A stretch of 28,593 nucleotides of DNA from positions 1 through 28,593 of the forward strand of contig JAXHVB010000099.1 in the NCBI GenBank assembly GCA_034189125.1, in the 5' to 3' direction. Below, one piece after another: positions 21,622-28,593 of this stretch. Position 1 is the stretch's first letter, and each line of letters begins with the position of its first letter. The translations under genes were made by a program, and so were the position numbers. The notes below the pieces were generated by a model. It saw nothing but the letters and a program-made list of their open reading frames with translations. It was not told the origin of the DNA and searched no databases. The stretch is from UBA5862 sp002408105 (GTDB lineage Bacteria; Pseudomonadota; Gammaproteobacteria; Pseudomonadales; UBA5862).

Positions 21622-22692
21622 ATGAACTTCAAGCCCATCCATTGGATCGCCCCGGTGTTGCTGGTCGCCCTTGCAGCTGGCGGCTATGCAGTATGGCGTT
21701 CCGCGTCGGAGCCTGACCTCGGCCCTGGGTTTGCCTCTGGCAACGGGCGCGTTGAGGCGGTGGAGGTGGACGTGGCCACCAAGCTCCCAGGCCGGGTGGA
21801 AGCCATCTTTGTGGATGAAGGGGATGAGGTGGTCCGTGGCGAGCCATTGGCACAAATGGAGACGAGCGCCTTGGAGGCCCAGTTGCGTGAGGCCCAGGCG
21901 CAACTGGAAAGAGCAAAAATCAATATCGAGACCGCCGAGGCGCAGGTTCGGTTGCGCGAAGCCGAGCGCGCCGCAGCGCAGGCGCTGCTGGCCCAACGGC
22001 AGGTCGAACACCAGGCTGCGGCCAAGCGCCTGGCGCGATCCGAGTCGCTGGCCAAGCGCGATTCGATTTCAGAGCAAATGCTCGATGACGACCGTGCTCG
22101 CGCACTGGGGGCCGAAGCCGCGGTGAAGGCCGGCGAAGCGCAAGTGGAGGCCGCTTCAGCGGGGATTTCTACGGCACGGGCTCAAGTGGTGGGCGCGCAG
22201 GCATTGGTCGCAGCGACCCAGGCGACCATCGAGCGCATTCAGGTTGAACTCACTGACAGTGAATTGAAGGCGCCACGCGATGGCCGAGTGCAGTACCGGA
22301 TAGCCGAACCGGGTGAGGTGCTTGGGGGCGGCGGCCGGGTCTTGAATCTCGTCGACCTCGGAGAGGTTCATATGAGTTTTTTTCTGCCCACTTACGCTGC
22401 GGGGCGGGTGCGTCTTGGTGATGAGGTGCGCATCGTGTTGGATGCACTTCCCGATCAGGTGCTGCCCGCAAAGGCGAGCTTCGTGGCCGATGTCGCGCAG
22501 TTCACCCCAAAAACCGTGGAAACCACCGAGGAGCGCCTCAAGCTGATGTTCAAGGTCAAGGCACAAATCGACCCACGGTTGTTGCAGGCGCACCGGCGCG
22601 ACGTAAAAACCGGCGTGCCGGGAATCGCCTACGTGCGCATTGACCCTGAGGCCGAATGGCCGGGCTGGCTCGCGATCACCATGCACGATTGA
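21622..22692 (+). CDS. HlyD-family periplasmic adaptor of an ABC exporter (YhiI-like)
   Basis: A 356-residue membrane-fusion protein. An N-terminal anchor (WIAPVLLVALAAGGYAVW) is followed by GRVEAVEVDVATKLPGRVEAIFVDEGDEVVRGEPLAQMET, the first half of the lipoyl/barrel-sandwich domain. A long alanine/glutamine-rich coiled-coil hairpin covers about residues 80-210. The second lipoyl half is ELTDSELKAPRDGRVQYRIAEPGEVLGGGGRVLNLVDL, and a beta-barrel follows. The arrangement matches YhiI, partner of RbbA and YhhJ. It links the inner-membrane transporter to an outer-membrane channel encoded elsewhere. The ATG at 21622 has GAGG 9 bases upstream. Its stop is 4 bases before the next gene, so it heads a three-gene operon. 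Confidence 0.93.
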   Translation: MNFKPIHWIAPVLLVALAAGGYAVWRSASEPDLGPGFASGNGRVEAVEVDVATKLPGRVEAIFVDEGDEVVRGEPLAQMETSALEAQLREAQAQLERAKINIETAEAQVRLREAERAAAQALLAQRQVEHQAAAKRLARSESLAKRDSISEQMLDDDRARALGAEAAVKAGEAQVEAASAGISTARAQVVGAQALVAATQATIERIQVELTDSELKAPRDGRVQYRIAEPGEVLGGGGRVLNLVDLGEVHMSFFLPTYAAGRVRLGDEVRIVLDALPDQVLPAKASFVADVAQFTPKTVETTEERLKLMFKVKAQIDPRLLQAHRRDVKTGVPGIAYVRIDPEAEWPGWLAITMHD

Positions 22693-22696
22693 CCTG

Positions 22697-25480
22697 ATGT
22701 CCACGAGCAGCGCCAAGTTCGAGCCGGGTGCGCCAGCAGTCCGCTTGCGCGGAGTCTCACTCACCTATGGTTCTCGCTTAGCGCTCGATGATGTGAGTTT
22801 GGATGTGCCAGGTGGTGCAATGGCCGGATTGATTGGGCCTGACGGGGTGGGCAAGTCGAGCCTGTTGGCCCTCGCGAGCGGTGCCCGCAGGCTGCAATCT
22901 GGCGAGATCAAGATTTTGGGTACAAACGTGGCGCGCGCTGCGGACCGCCGTGCTTTGTGGCAGCGGGTTGCGTACATGCCCCAGGGGCTCGGGAAGAACC
23001 TCTATCCCACGCTGTCAGTCTATGACAACGTCAACTTTTTTGCCCGGCTGTTCGACCAAAGCACGCAAGAGCGGGAATGGCGCATCGCGGCGCTGCTCAA
23101 GGCAACCCAGTTGGCTGCGTTCAGAGACCGTCCAGCAGGCAAGCTGTCCGGTGGGATGAAACAAAAGCTCGGCCTGTGCTGCGCGTTGATACACGACCCC
23201 GACCTGTTGATTTTGGATGAACCCACCACCGGGGTCGACCCGTTGTCTCGTCGCCAGTTTTGGGATCTTCTGGATTCCATTCGTCAGGTTCGCGTGGGAC
23301 TCAGTGTGGTTGTTGCAACGGCCTATATGGAAGAAGCCGATCGGTTCGATTGGCTGGCCGCGATGGACGCAGGGAAGGTGTTGGCAACGGGCGCTCCCGA
23401 TGAGCTGCGCGCACTCACGCGAACCGAGAGCCTTGAGCAGACCTTTGTTGCCCTGTTGCCTGAGGCCAAGCGGCGCGATCGTCAGCCGGCCGAAGTGCCC
23501 ACCCACAGTGCGAAGCACGATGGAGAGGTGGTGATTGAGGCCTGCGGCTTGTCTCGCCGCTTTGGCGATTTCGTTGCTGTCGACGCGGTCAGTTTTGAAA
23601 TACGCCGGGGCGAGATCTTTGGGTTCATCGGCTCCAACGGGTGTGGGAAGACCACGACCATGAAAATCCTTACGGGTTTGCTGCCGGCAAGCGAAGGGAC
23701 CGCTCGATTGTTCGGGCAGCCGTTGAATGCCCGGGACATGCAGGTGCGCTCACGTGTCGGTTACATGTCGCAGAGTTTCTCTTTGTATGGGGAATTGTCG
23801 GTTGAGCAAAACCTGTCGCTGCACGCCCGCCTGTTCAACGTGCCCTCAGCAGAGATTGACGCCCGTGTCGAAGAGTTGATCGCGCGTTTTGATCTCCACG
23901 CGGCGCGCAACCAGATGCCGCCCGAGTTGCCTTTGGGGCAGCGCCAGCGACTTTCCCTTGCAGTGGCACTGATTCACCGCCCAGAGGTGCTGATTTTGGA
24001 CGAGCCGACCTCGGGCGTGGACCCGGTTGCGCGCGACCAGTTTTGGAGCCACCTCGTCGAATTGGCGCGCGGCTCGGGGGTGACCATCTTCATTTCCACG
24101 CATTTTATGAACGAAGCGGCACGTTGCGATCGCCTGGCACTGATGCATGCAGGCCGGGTGCTGACCGTTGACCACCCCAAGGCGATCTGTGAAGCCCGGG
24201 ATACGGATTCCTTGGAGCAAGCCTTCGTTGACCACCTGCTGGAGGTCACCGATGAAGCCGAGGTGGCCGGTAAGGACGAAATCGAGGCGGCGGTCACCGA
24301 GCGTGGGGCGCATGAGGAACGCGCGTCCGCCTCAAGCACCGGCCAGCGACGTTGGTTCAGCGGCCGCCGGTTGCTCGCTTACAGCCGACGCGAAGCACTG
24401 GAACTGGTGCGCGACCCGATTCGGATGACCCTGGCGCTCGTTGGCACTGTGATTCTTATGTTGGTCATGGCCTACGGGATTACCCTGGATGTCGAGGACC
24501 TGAGCTTCGCTGTTTTGGACCTGGATCAAACTGGCCTCAGTCGCGACTACCGTTTGAATCTATCAGGCTCACGCTACTTTTCGGAGCATGAGCCTGTCAG
24601 TAGCTATGCGGAGCTCGACGCGCGGATGCAGAATGGCGAGTTGAGCCTTGTGATTGAGATTCCCCCTGGGTTTGCTCGAGACATCAAGCATGGCCGACCG
24701 ACGGCGGTCGGCGCCTGGTTCGATGGTTCGATGCCGACCCGAGGTGAAACCATTCTGGGGTATGTGCAAGGCATGCACCGACAATGGCTTGCCACCCAGG
24801 CAGCGCAGGTCTCCACTGCTCCCAGGTCCCCCCCAGCTGCAGCCATAGAAGTCCGCTACCGCTACAACCCGAATGTCGAAAGTCTGGTGGCCATGGTTCC
24901 CGCGGTGATCCCGCTGCTGCTGATGTTGATTCCGGCCATGCTGGCTGCACTCAGTGTGGTGCGTGAAAAAGAACTGGGGTCCATCATCAACTTTTATGTG
25001 ACACCGGTTAAGAAAATCGAATTCGTTTTGGGCAAGCAGCTTCCCTATGTTGTGTTGGCAATGGGCAATTTCGCACTGCTCACTTTGTTGGCGGTCACGC
25101 TCTTTGGGGTCCCCATGAAAGGGAGCCTGCTGGCGCTCAGTGTTGGTGCGTTGTTGTATGTGGTCTGTGCCACTGGACTTGGACTGTTGATCTCGACCTT
25201 TATGCGCAGCCAGACCGCTGCGCTTTTTGGTACCGCGGTACTGACGCTGCTCCCGGCGGTGCAGTTCTCTGGAATGATTGATCCAGTTTCTTCCCTGGAA
25301 GGGGCGGGGCGATGGATTGGGTTGGTGTATCCCACCACTCATTTTCTTGCCATCGCTCGCGGCACCTTTTCCAAGGCTTTGGGTTTTGCGGAACTCCAAT
25401 CCGCGTTTCTGGCCTTGGCCATTGCCGGCCCAGTGCTGATTGCCCTGACCGTTGCGCTGCTGAGCAAACAGGAACGCTGA
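22697..25480 (+). CDS. rbbA: RbbA-like ABC exporter: two ATPase domains fused to ABC-2 permease
   Basis: A 927-residue fusion. NBD1 has Walker A GPDGVGKSS (48-56), signature LSGGMKQK and Walker B LLILDEPTTGVDP. NBD2 has Walker A GSNGCGKTTT (about 311-320), a degenerate signature LPLGQRQR, and Walker B VLILDEPTSGVDP. The C-terminal third is an ABC-2 permease with LVRDPIRMTLALVGTVILMLVMAYG, a large extracytoplasmic loop and five more helices, including VAMVPAVIPLLLMLIPAMLAALSVVREKELGSI. The first-named member, E. coli RbbA, was described as a ribosome-associated ATPase, but the operon layout with HlyD and a second permease indicates an efflux pump. The substrate is unknown. It lies 4 bases after the adaptor and 3 before the second permease. 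Confidence 0.93.
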   Translation: MSTSSAKFEPGAPAVRLRGVSLTYGSRLALDDVSLDVPGGAMAGLIGPDGVGKSSLLALASGARRLQSGEIKILGTNVARAADRRALWQRVAYMPQGLGKNLYPTLSVYDNVNFFARLFDQSTQEREWRIAALLKATQLAAFRDRPAGKLSGGMKQKLGLCCALIHDPDLLILDEPTTGVDPLSRRQFWDLLDSIRQVRVGLSVVVATAYMEEADRFDWLAAMDAGKVLATGAPDELRALTRTESLEQTFVALLPEAKRRDRQPAEVPTHSAKHDGEVVIEACGLSRRFGDFVAVDAVSFEIRRGEIFGFIGSNGCGKTTTMKILTGLLPASEGTARLFGQPLNARDMQVRSRVGYMSQSFSLYGELSVEQNLSLHARLFNVPSAEIDARVEELIARFDLHAARNQMPPELPLGQRQRLSLAVALIHRPEVLILDEPTSGVDPVARDQFWSHLVELARGSGVTIFISTHFMNEAARCDRLALMHAGRVLTVDHPKAICEARDTDSLEQAFVDHLLEVTDEAEVAGKDEIEAAVTERGAHEERASASSTGQRRWFSGRRLLAYSRREALELVRDPIRMTLALVGTVILMLVMAYGITLDVEDLSFAVLDLDQTGLSRDYRLNLSGSRYFSEHEPVSSYAELDARMQNGELSLVIEIPPGFARDIKHGRPTAVGAWFDGSMPTRGETILGYVQGMHRQWLATQAAQVSTAPRSPPAAAIEVRYRYNPNVESLVAMVPAVIPLLLMLIPAMLAALSVVREKELGSIINFYVTPVKKIEFVLGKQLPYVVLAMGNFALLTLLAVTLFGVPMKGSLLALSVGALLYVVCATGLGLLISTFMRSQTAALFGTAVLTLLPAVQFSGMIDPVSSLEGAGRWIGLVYPTTHFLAIARGTFSKALGFAELQSAFLALAIAGPVLIALTVALLSKQER

Positions 25481-25483
25481 GCC

Positions 25484-26605
25484 ATGCACGTCGGCAACAG
25501 TGTGTACCTGGGGATCAAGGAGCTGCGCAGTTTGTTGCGCGATCCAATCATGCTGGTGTTGATCCTCTATGCCTTCACCTATTCGATCTATACCGCTGCG
25601 ACCGCGTTGCCCGAAACGCTAAACCGAGCGCCGATTGCGGTTGTCGATGAAGACCAGTCTCCGCTTTCCGCGCGGATCGTGGGTGCATTTTATCCCCCGT
25701 TCTTCATTCCTCCGGCGCTGATTGGCCCCAAGGCGATGGATGCAGGTTTGGACGCAGGGAACTACACATTCGCATTGCACGTACCCCCGAATTTCCAACG
25801 TGACCTGCTCGCGGGAAAGTCACCGGAGCTGCAATTGAATGTGGATGCAACCCGCATGACCCAGGCCTTTACGGGGGCTGGTTACATCCAGGCGATTGTG
25901 ACAGAGCAGATCGGGGAGTTCATCGCCGGAGCGCCTGTTCAGGCCAATGGCCCAGTGGGGTTGGCGGTGCGGGCCCGATTCAATCCGGAACTCGAAAAGA
26001 GCTGGTTCGGCGGTGTGATGCAGATCGTCAACCACGTCACCATGCTCTCAATTGTTTTGACCGGAGCCGCTTTGATCCGTGAGCGCGAGCACGGCACTGT
26101 GGAGCACCTGTTGGTGATGCCGGTGACCCCCGCGCAAATCATGCTGAGCAAGGTCTGGTCGATGGGGTTGGTGGTGCTGGTCGCGACCCTGGTTTCCTTG
26201 GTGACCATCGTTCAGTGGTTGCTCGAGGTTCCACTCAAGGGTTCGTTGGCACTGTTTGCCCTGGCAACCGGATTGCACCTGTTTGCCACCACATCAATGG
26301 GCATTTGGTTGGCGACGCTGGGCCGTTCGATGCCGCAGTTCGGGTTGTTGTTGATGCTGGTATTGCTGCCGTTGCAAATGCTCTCCGGGGGGTCTACGCC
26401 CCGGGAAAGCATGCCTGATCTTGTTCAATGGATCATGCTGGCTGCGCCGACCACCCATTTCGTGATCATCGCTCAAGGCATTCTGTTTCGAGGTGCTGGA
26501 TGGCTGACCCTATGGCCGCAACTGATTGCCTTGACTGCAATTGGTTCAGTGCTCTTTGTAAGCGCCTTGGTGAGGTTTAGAAGAGCGATTGTCACGATGG
26601 CATGA
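25484..26605 (+). CDS. ABC-2 type permease (YhhJ-like)
   Basis: A 373-residue inner-membrane permease paired with the RbbA-like protein. It shows KELRSLLRDPIMLVLILYAFTYSIYTAATALPETLNRAPIAVVDEDQSPLS at the start and a large periplasmic loop (about 45-170). Five membrane helices in the second half include the ABC-2 hallmark GAALIREREHGTVEHLLVMPVTPAQIMLSKVWSMGLVV. Together with the permease part of the fusion it would form the transmembrane pore. The ATG follows the previous stop by 3 bases. It ends the operon, and no clear terminator is seen in the next 200 bases. Confidence 0.93.
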   Translation: MHVGNSVYLGIKELRSLLRDPIMLVLILYAFTYSIYTAATALPETLNRAPIAVVDEDQSPLSARIVGAFYPPFFIPPALIGPKAMDAGLDAGNYTFALHVPPNFQRDLLAGKSPELQLNVDATRMTQAFTGAGYIQAIVTEQIGEFIAGAPVQANGPVGLAVRARFNPELEKSWFGGVMQIVNHVTMLSIVLTGAALIREREHGTVEHLLVMPVTPAQIMLSKVWSMGLVVLVATLVSLVTIVQWLLEVPLKGSLALFALATGLHLFATTSMGIWLATLGRSMPQFGLLLMLVLLPLQMLSGGSTPRESMPDLVQWIMLAAPTTHFVIIAQGILFRGAGWLTLWPQLIALTAIGSVLFVSALVRFRRAIVTMA

Positions 26606-26806
26606 ACTGCAACTTGGCAAATGGTGCAGCATGAGCTGGGCGCGCTGGCTTGACAGCAATTCGACTCTTGTGTTGCCATCAGCGCCACGGCCACAAACAC
26701 AATAAATAACAAGATGGCCTGACCAACCCGACGACGAATGCGGGTTTCCAAGCGAATGACATGACCCAACAGCTGGGCTTGTATGGCGACGGCGAATCGG
26801 TGACCG

Positions 26807-27217
26807 ATGATGGCGTGGCGCGTATATATTGATGAGAAGCACCCCAGGGTAGTCATGCTGGTCAATCAAGGGACACTGACCTTACAGGACTACCGCGAAC
26901 AGATTGCCGAGGCCTGGGCTCTAGGCCAGCAAGAGGGGATCATCGATTTTTGTGTGGATGACCGTGACCTGGCACCCAGGATGTCGATCCTAGAGGTGTA
27001 TCAGTTTCCGGCGATCTATAGCGAGGTTGGCGTGGATCGGAGCGCAAAGATTGCCGTGATCATGAACCCGAAACTTGCTGATTCTCGGAGCCTGCGATTT
27101 TACGAAGACGTGTGCCGGAACGAAGGGTATAACGTGACCCTATTTGATACAGAAGACCAGGCATTTGCTTGGCTTGAGCGCGTGCCAGGCATTCCAAGCA
27201 GCCGAGGTGGGCTCTGA
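26807..27217 (+). CDS. Small STAS/SpoIIAA-like hypothetical protein
   Basis: A 136-residue protein without signal peptide or membrane helix. The sequence WRVYIDEKHPRVVMLVNQGTLTLQDYREQIAEAWALGQQEG, then SAKIAVIMNPKLADSRSLRFYEDVCRNEGYNVTLFDTEDQAFAWLERV, alternates beta strands and helices and ends with the xxAxxWL motif seen in STAS/SpoIIAA-like proteins. I do not recognise a specific function. Two consecutive ATG codons (26807 and 26810) could start it, with GGTGA a few bases upstream. It lies 132 bases before the aldehyde dehydrogenase on the same strand. Confidence 0.7.
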   Translation: MMAWRVYIDEKHPRVVMLVNQGTLTLQDYREQIAEAWALGQQEGIIDFCVDDRDLAPRMSILEVYQFPAIYSEVGVDRSAKIAVIMNPKLADSRSLRFYEDVCRNEGYNVTLFDTEDQAFAWLERVPGIPSSRGGL

Positions 27218-27348
27218 GTCCGGTTGGACCGCTTTGATGTCCATTCCTTTGATTTTGAGTTGCATCGCCCTTGATCGCGGCTCGCGCGCAGCCAACCGAT
27301 GTGGTCACCAAGGTGTCGACTTCCTATCCAGAAACCATGGAGGTTCTG

Positions 27349-28593
27349 ATGCAGCCGAACCCTCAAGCCCTTGAACCTGACCAGGCTGACGCCGCTGAGT
27401 TTGGGCGGGGGCTGTTGGACAAGCAACGTGCGGCATTTATGGGGCGAGGCCCTGCCAATGCCGAGGAGCGCGTTGATCGGCTGCACACCCTGGCGCGCGC
27501 CATTGGCCGGTACCGTGACGAAATTATCGAAGCTGTGGTGGCGGACTTCGGTCACCGGTCGATGCACGAAACGCTGCTGAGTGAGGTCGTGGGTGCGCTG
27601 GGTGAAATTCGCCACACCGCTTCGCAGGTCAAGTCCTGGATGAAGCCCCGCCGTGTTCCGCGAACCCTGGAAACCTTGACGGCACGGGGACGAATCCACT
27701 TTCAGCCGAAGGGTGTGGTCGGCATCATGGGGGCCTGGAACTACCCGGCATTCTTGTGTTTTTCGCCGATGACCGGGGCATTGGCGGCGGGCAATCACGT
27801 GCTGGTCAAACCTTCGGATGTGACGCCGCGAACCGCCGAAGTGGTCGCACATCTGGTCGGAGAACATTTTGATCCGAGCTGCGTCGCAGTGGTGACCGGT
27901 GACCGCGAAACTTCCCAGGCGTTCTCAAATTTGCCCTTCGACCACCTGCTGTACACAGGAGGTACCGAAGTGGGGCGCCATGTCATGCAGGCGGCGGCGA
28001 AAAATTTGGTTCCAGTGACGCTTGAGATGGGAGGCAAGTCGCCCACCGTCATCGGACCAGGTGCAAACCTCGCCCGGGCCATCGACAGCATCTTGATGGG
28101 GAAACTGATCAATGCCGGGCAGACCTGCATCGCGCCGGACTATGTGTTGCTTCCTGGGTCGCGGGTCGAGGAGTTTCGCCTGCTGTTTGAGCAAGCGGTG
28201 CGCCAGCGCTATCCACAAATGACCGGCAACCCGGACGTCACCTGGATCGTCAACGACCGGCACCACGCCCGCATTCAGACGCTGCTTGAGGATGCGCGGA
28301 GCAAGGGCGCCAAGGTTGAGCCGATTTTGGCGGACGGAGAGGAGATCCCGACCGGGGTTCGCGTGGTGCCGCCCACACTGGTGACCGGCGTGCGCGATGA
28401 CATGCGCATCGCCCAGGAAGAGATTTTTGGGCCCATTCTACCGCTGATCCCTTACGAGAACATCGACCAGGCGATTGAGCACGTCAACGCGCGCCCGCCG
28501 GTCACCAGTGTGGGCGGCACCACGCGAACCCCGGTCGGGATCTCCTCTCCGTCCGCCAAAATCGGCTCAACCTTGGCGCCCTTGCTCCGCGCA
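27349..28593 (+). CDS. Coniferyl-aldehyde-dehydrogenase-type ALDH, truncated at the window end
   Basis: An NAD(P)-dependent aldehyde dehydrogenase that would oxidise an aldehyde to its acid. It starts MQPNPQALEPDQ with GGAGG five bases upstream; an ATG at 27337 is in frame but overlaps that site. Visible motifs are GVVGIMGAWNYPAFLCFSPMTGALAAGNHVLVKPSD, LLYTGGTEVGRHVMQAAAKNLVPVTLEMGGKSP (catalytic Glu), GKLINAGQTCIAPDYVLLP (catalytic Cys) and AQEEIFGPILPLIPYENIDQAIEHVNARP. GQTCIAPDYVL is typical of the CalB-like, class 3-type group. Genuine sequence ends at about 28490; beyond that the frame stays open only by chance through an inverted copy of earlier DNA. About 70-80 C-terminal residues are missing. 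Confidence 0.9.
   Translation, partial: MQPNPQALEPDQADAAEFGRGLLDKQRAAFMGRGPANAEERVDRLHTLARAIGRYRDEIIEAVVADFGHRSMHETLLSEVVGALGEIRHTASQVKSWMKPRRVPRTLETLTARGRIHFQPKGVVGIMGAWNYPAFLCFSPMTGALAAGNHVLVKPSDVTPRTAEVVAHLVGEHFDPSCVAVVTGDRETSQAFSNLPFDHLLYTGGTEVGRHVMQAAAKNLVPVTLEMGGKSPTVIGPGANLARAIDSILMGKLINAGQTCIAPDYVLLPGSRVEEFRLLFEQAVRQRYPQMTGNPDVTWIVNDRHHARIQTLLEDARSKGAKVEPILADGEEIPTGVRVVPPTLVTGVRDDMRIAQEEIFGPILPLIPYENIDQAIEHVNARPPVTSVGGTTRTPVGISSPSAKIGSTLAPLLRA
28293..28593. repeat. Fold-back inverted repeat at the window end
   Basis: Bases 28496-28593 are the exact reverse complement of 28293-28390, separated by about 105 bases. For example the plus strand reads TGCGCGGAGCAAGGGCGCCA at 28293, and its complement ends the window. 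Matching decays within about 6 bases inward of 28390/28496, at a GC-rich microhomology. The inverted arm interrupts a conserved gene, so it is most likely an amplification or assembly chimera. Confidence 0.93.

Noticed and set aside
26473..26865. Minus-strand open frame over the exporter operon's 3' end, with a hydrophobic stretch (VGQAILLFIVFVAVALMA)
   Set aside because: Much of it overlaps the end of the YhhJ-like gene and the start of the STAS-like gene, no ribosome site is seen, and the composition fits an antisense shadow. A small membrane peptide within 26606-26806 cannot be fully excluded.
3585..28593. tRNA, rRNA or CRISPR array
   Set aside because: No cloverleaf-like, ribosomal or regularly spaced repeat sequence was noticed on either strand.

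Overview
The window reads as a high-GC gammaproteobacterial contig. The evidence is an MdoG-family glucan protein, a RbbA-type ABC exporter operon, a VPLPA-CTERM surface protein, a YbjN-family gene, and an integron-type cassette array with attC sites of the gammaproteobacterial style. No genus can be named from the sequence alone. The right edge is not natural sequence: the last ~100 bases are an inverted copy of DNA about 200 bases upstream, so the window probably ends at an artefactual contig end.

Positions 1-3182 are visibly AT-richer and hold small genes on the minus strand separated by attC-like recombination sites: an array of integron gene cassettes with no integrase in view. Going leftward from the first cassette boundary (3182), the products are a small papain-like (C39-like) protein, two small membrane proteins, a NERD-domain gene cut off inside an attC, a VOC/glyoxalase-fold protein and a small lipoprotein.

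Positions 3585-8090 hold a minus-strand operon (PhzF-family enzyme, class IV aminotransferase, DinB-family protein) with overlapping or coupled genes. It is divergent from a MocR-type (GntR plus aminotransferase fold) regulator, with repeated CTGTACTG elements between them. A broken YbjN-family gene and a strong terminator follow. Positions 8217-15176 hold a DUF1328 membrane peptide, a DUF1993 protein, a secreted glycerophosphodiester phosphodiesterase, a periplasmic MdoG/OpgD-type glucan protein, a CaCA-family cation exchanger and a secreted choice-of-anchor I beta-propeller protein with a VPLPA-CTERM tail. The phosphodiesterase and the CTERM protein each have a Pho-box-like direct repeat upstream, suggesting phosphate-starvation control.

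Positions 15228-21441 (minus strand) hold modABC (molybdate uptake), then a translationally coupled pair, a GNAT-C39 peptidase fusion and an RLAN/RimK-type ATP-grasp ligase, which looks like a peptide or protein modification system. An exported SAM-methyltransferase-like protein comes next. On the plus strand, 21622-26605 is a complete three-gene exporter: HlyD-like adaptor, RbbA-like double-NBD/permease fusion, and YhhJ-like permease. A small STAS/SpoIIAA-like protein and a truncated coniferyl-aldehyde-dehydrogenase-type gene follow, running into the inverted artefact.
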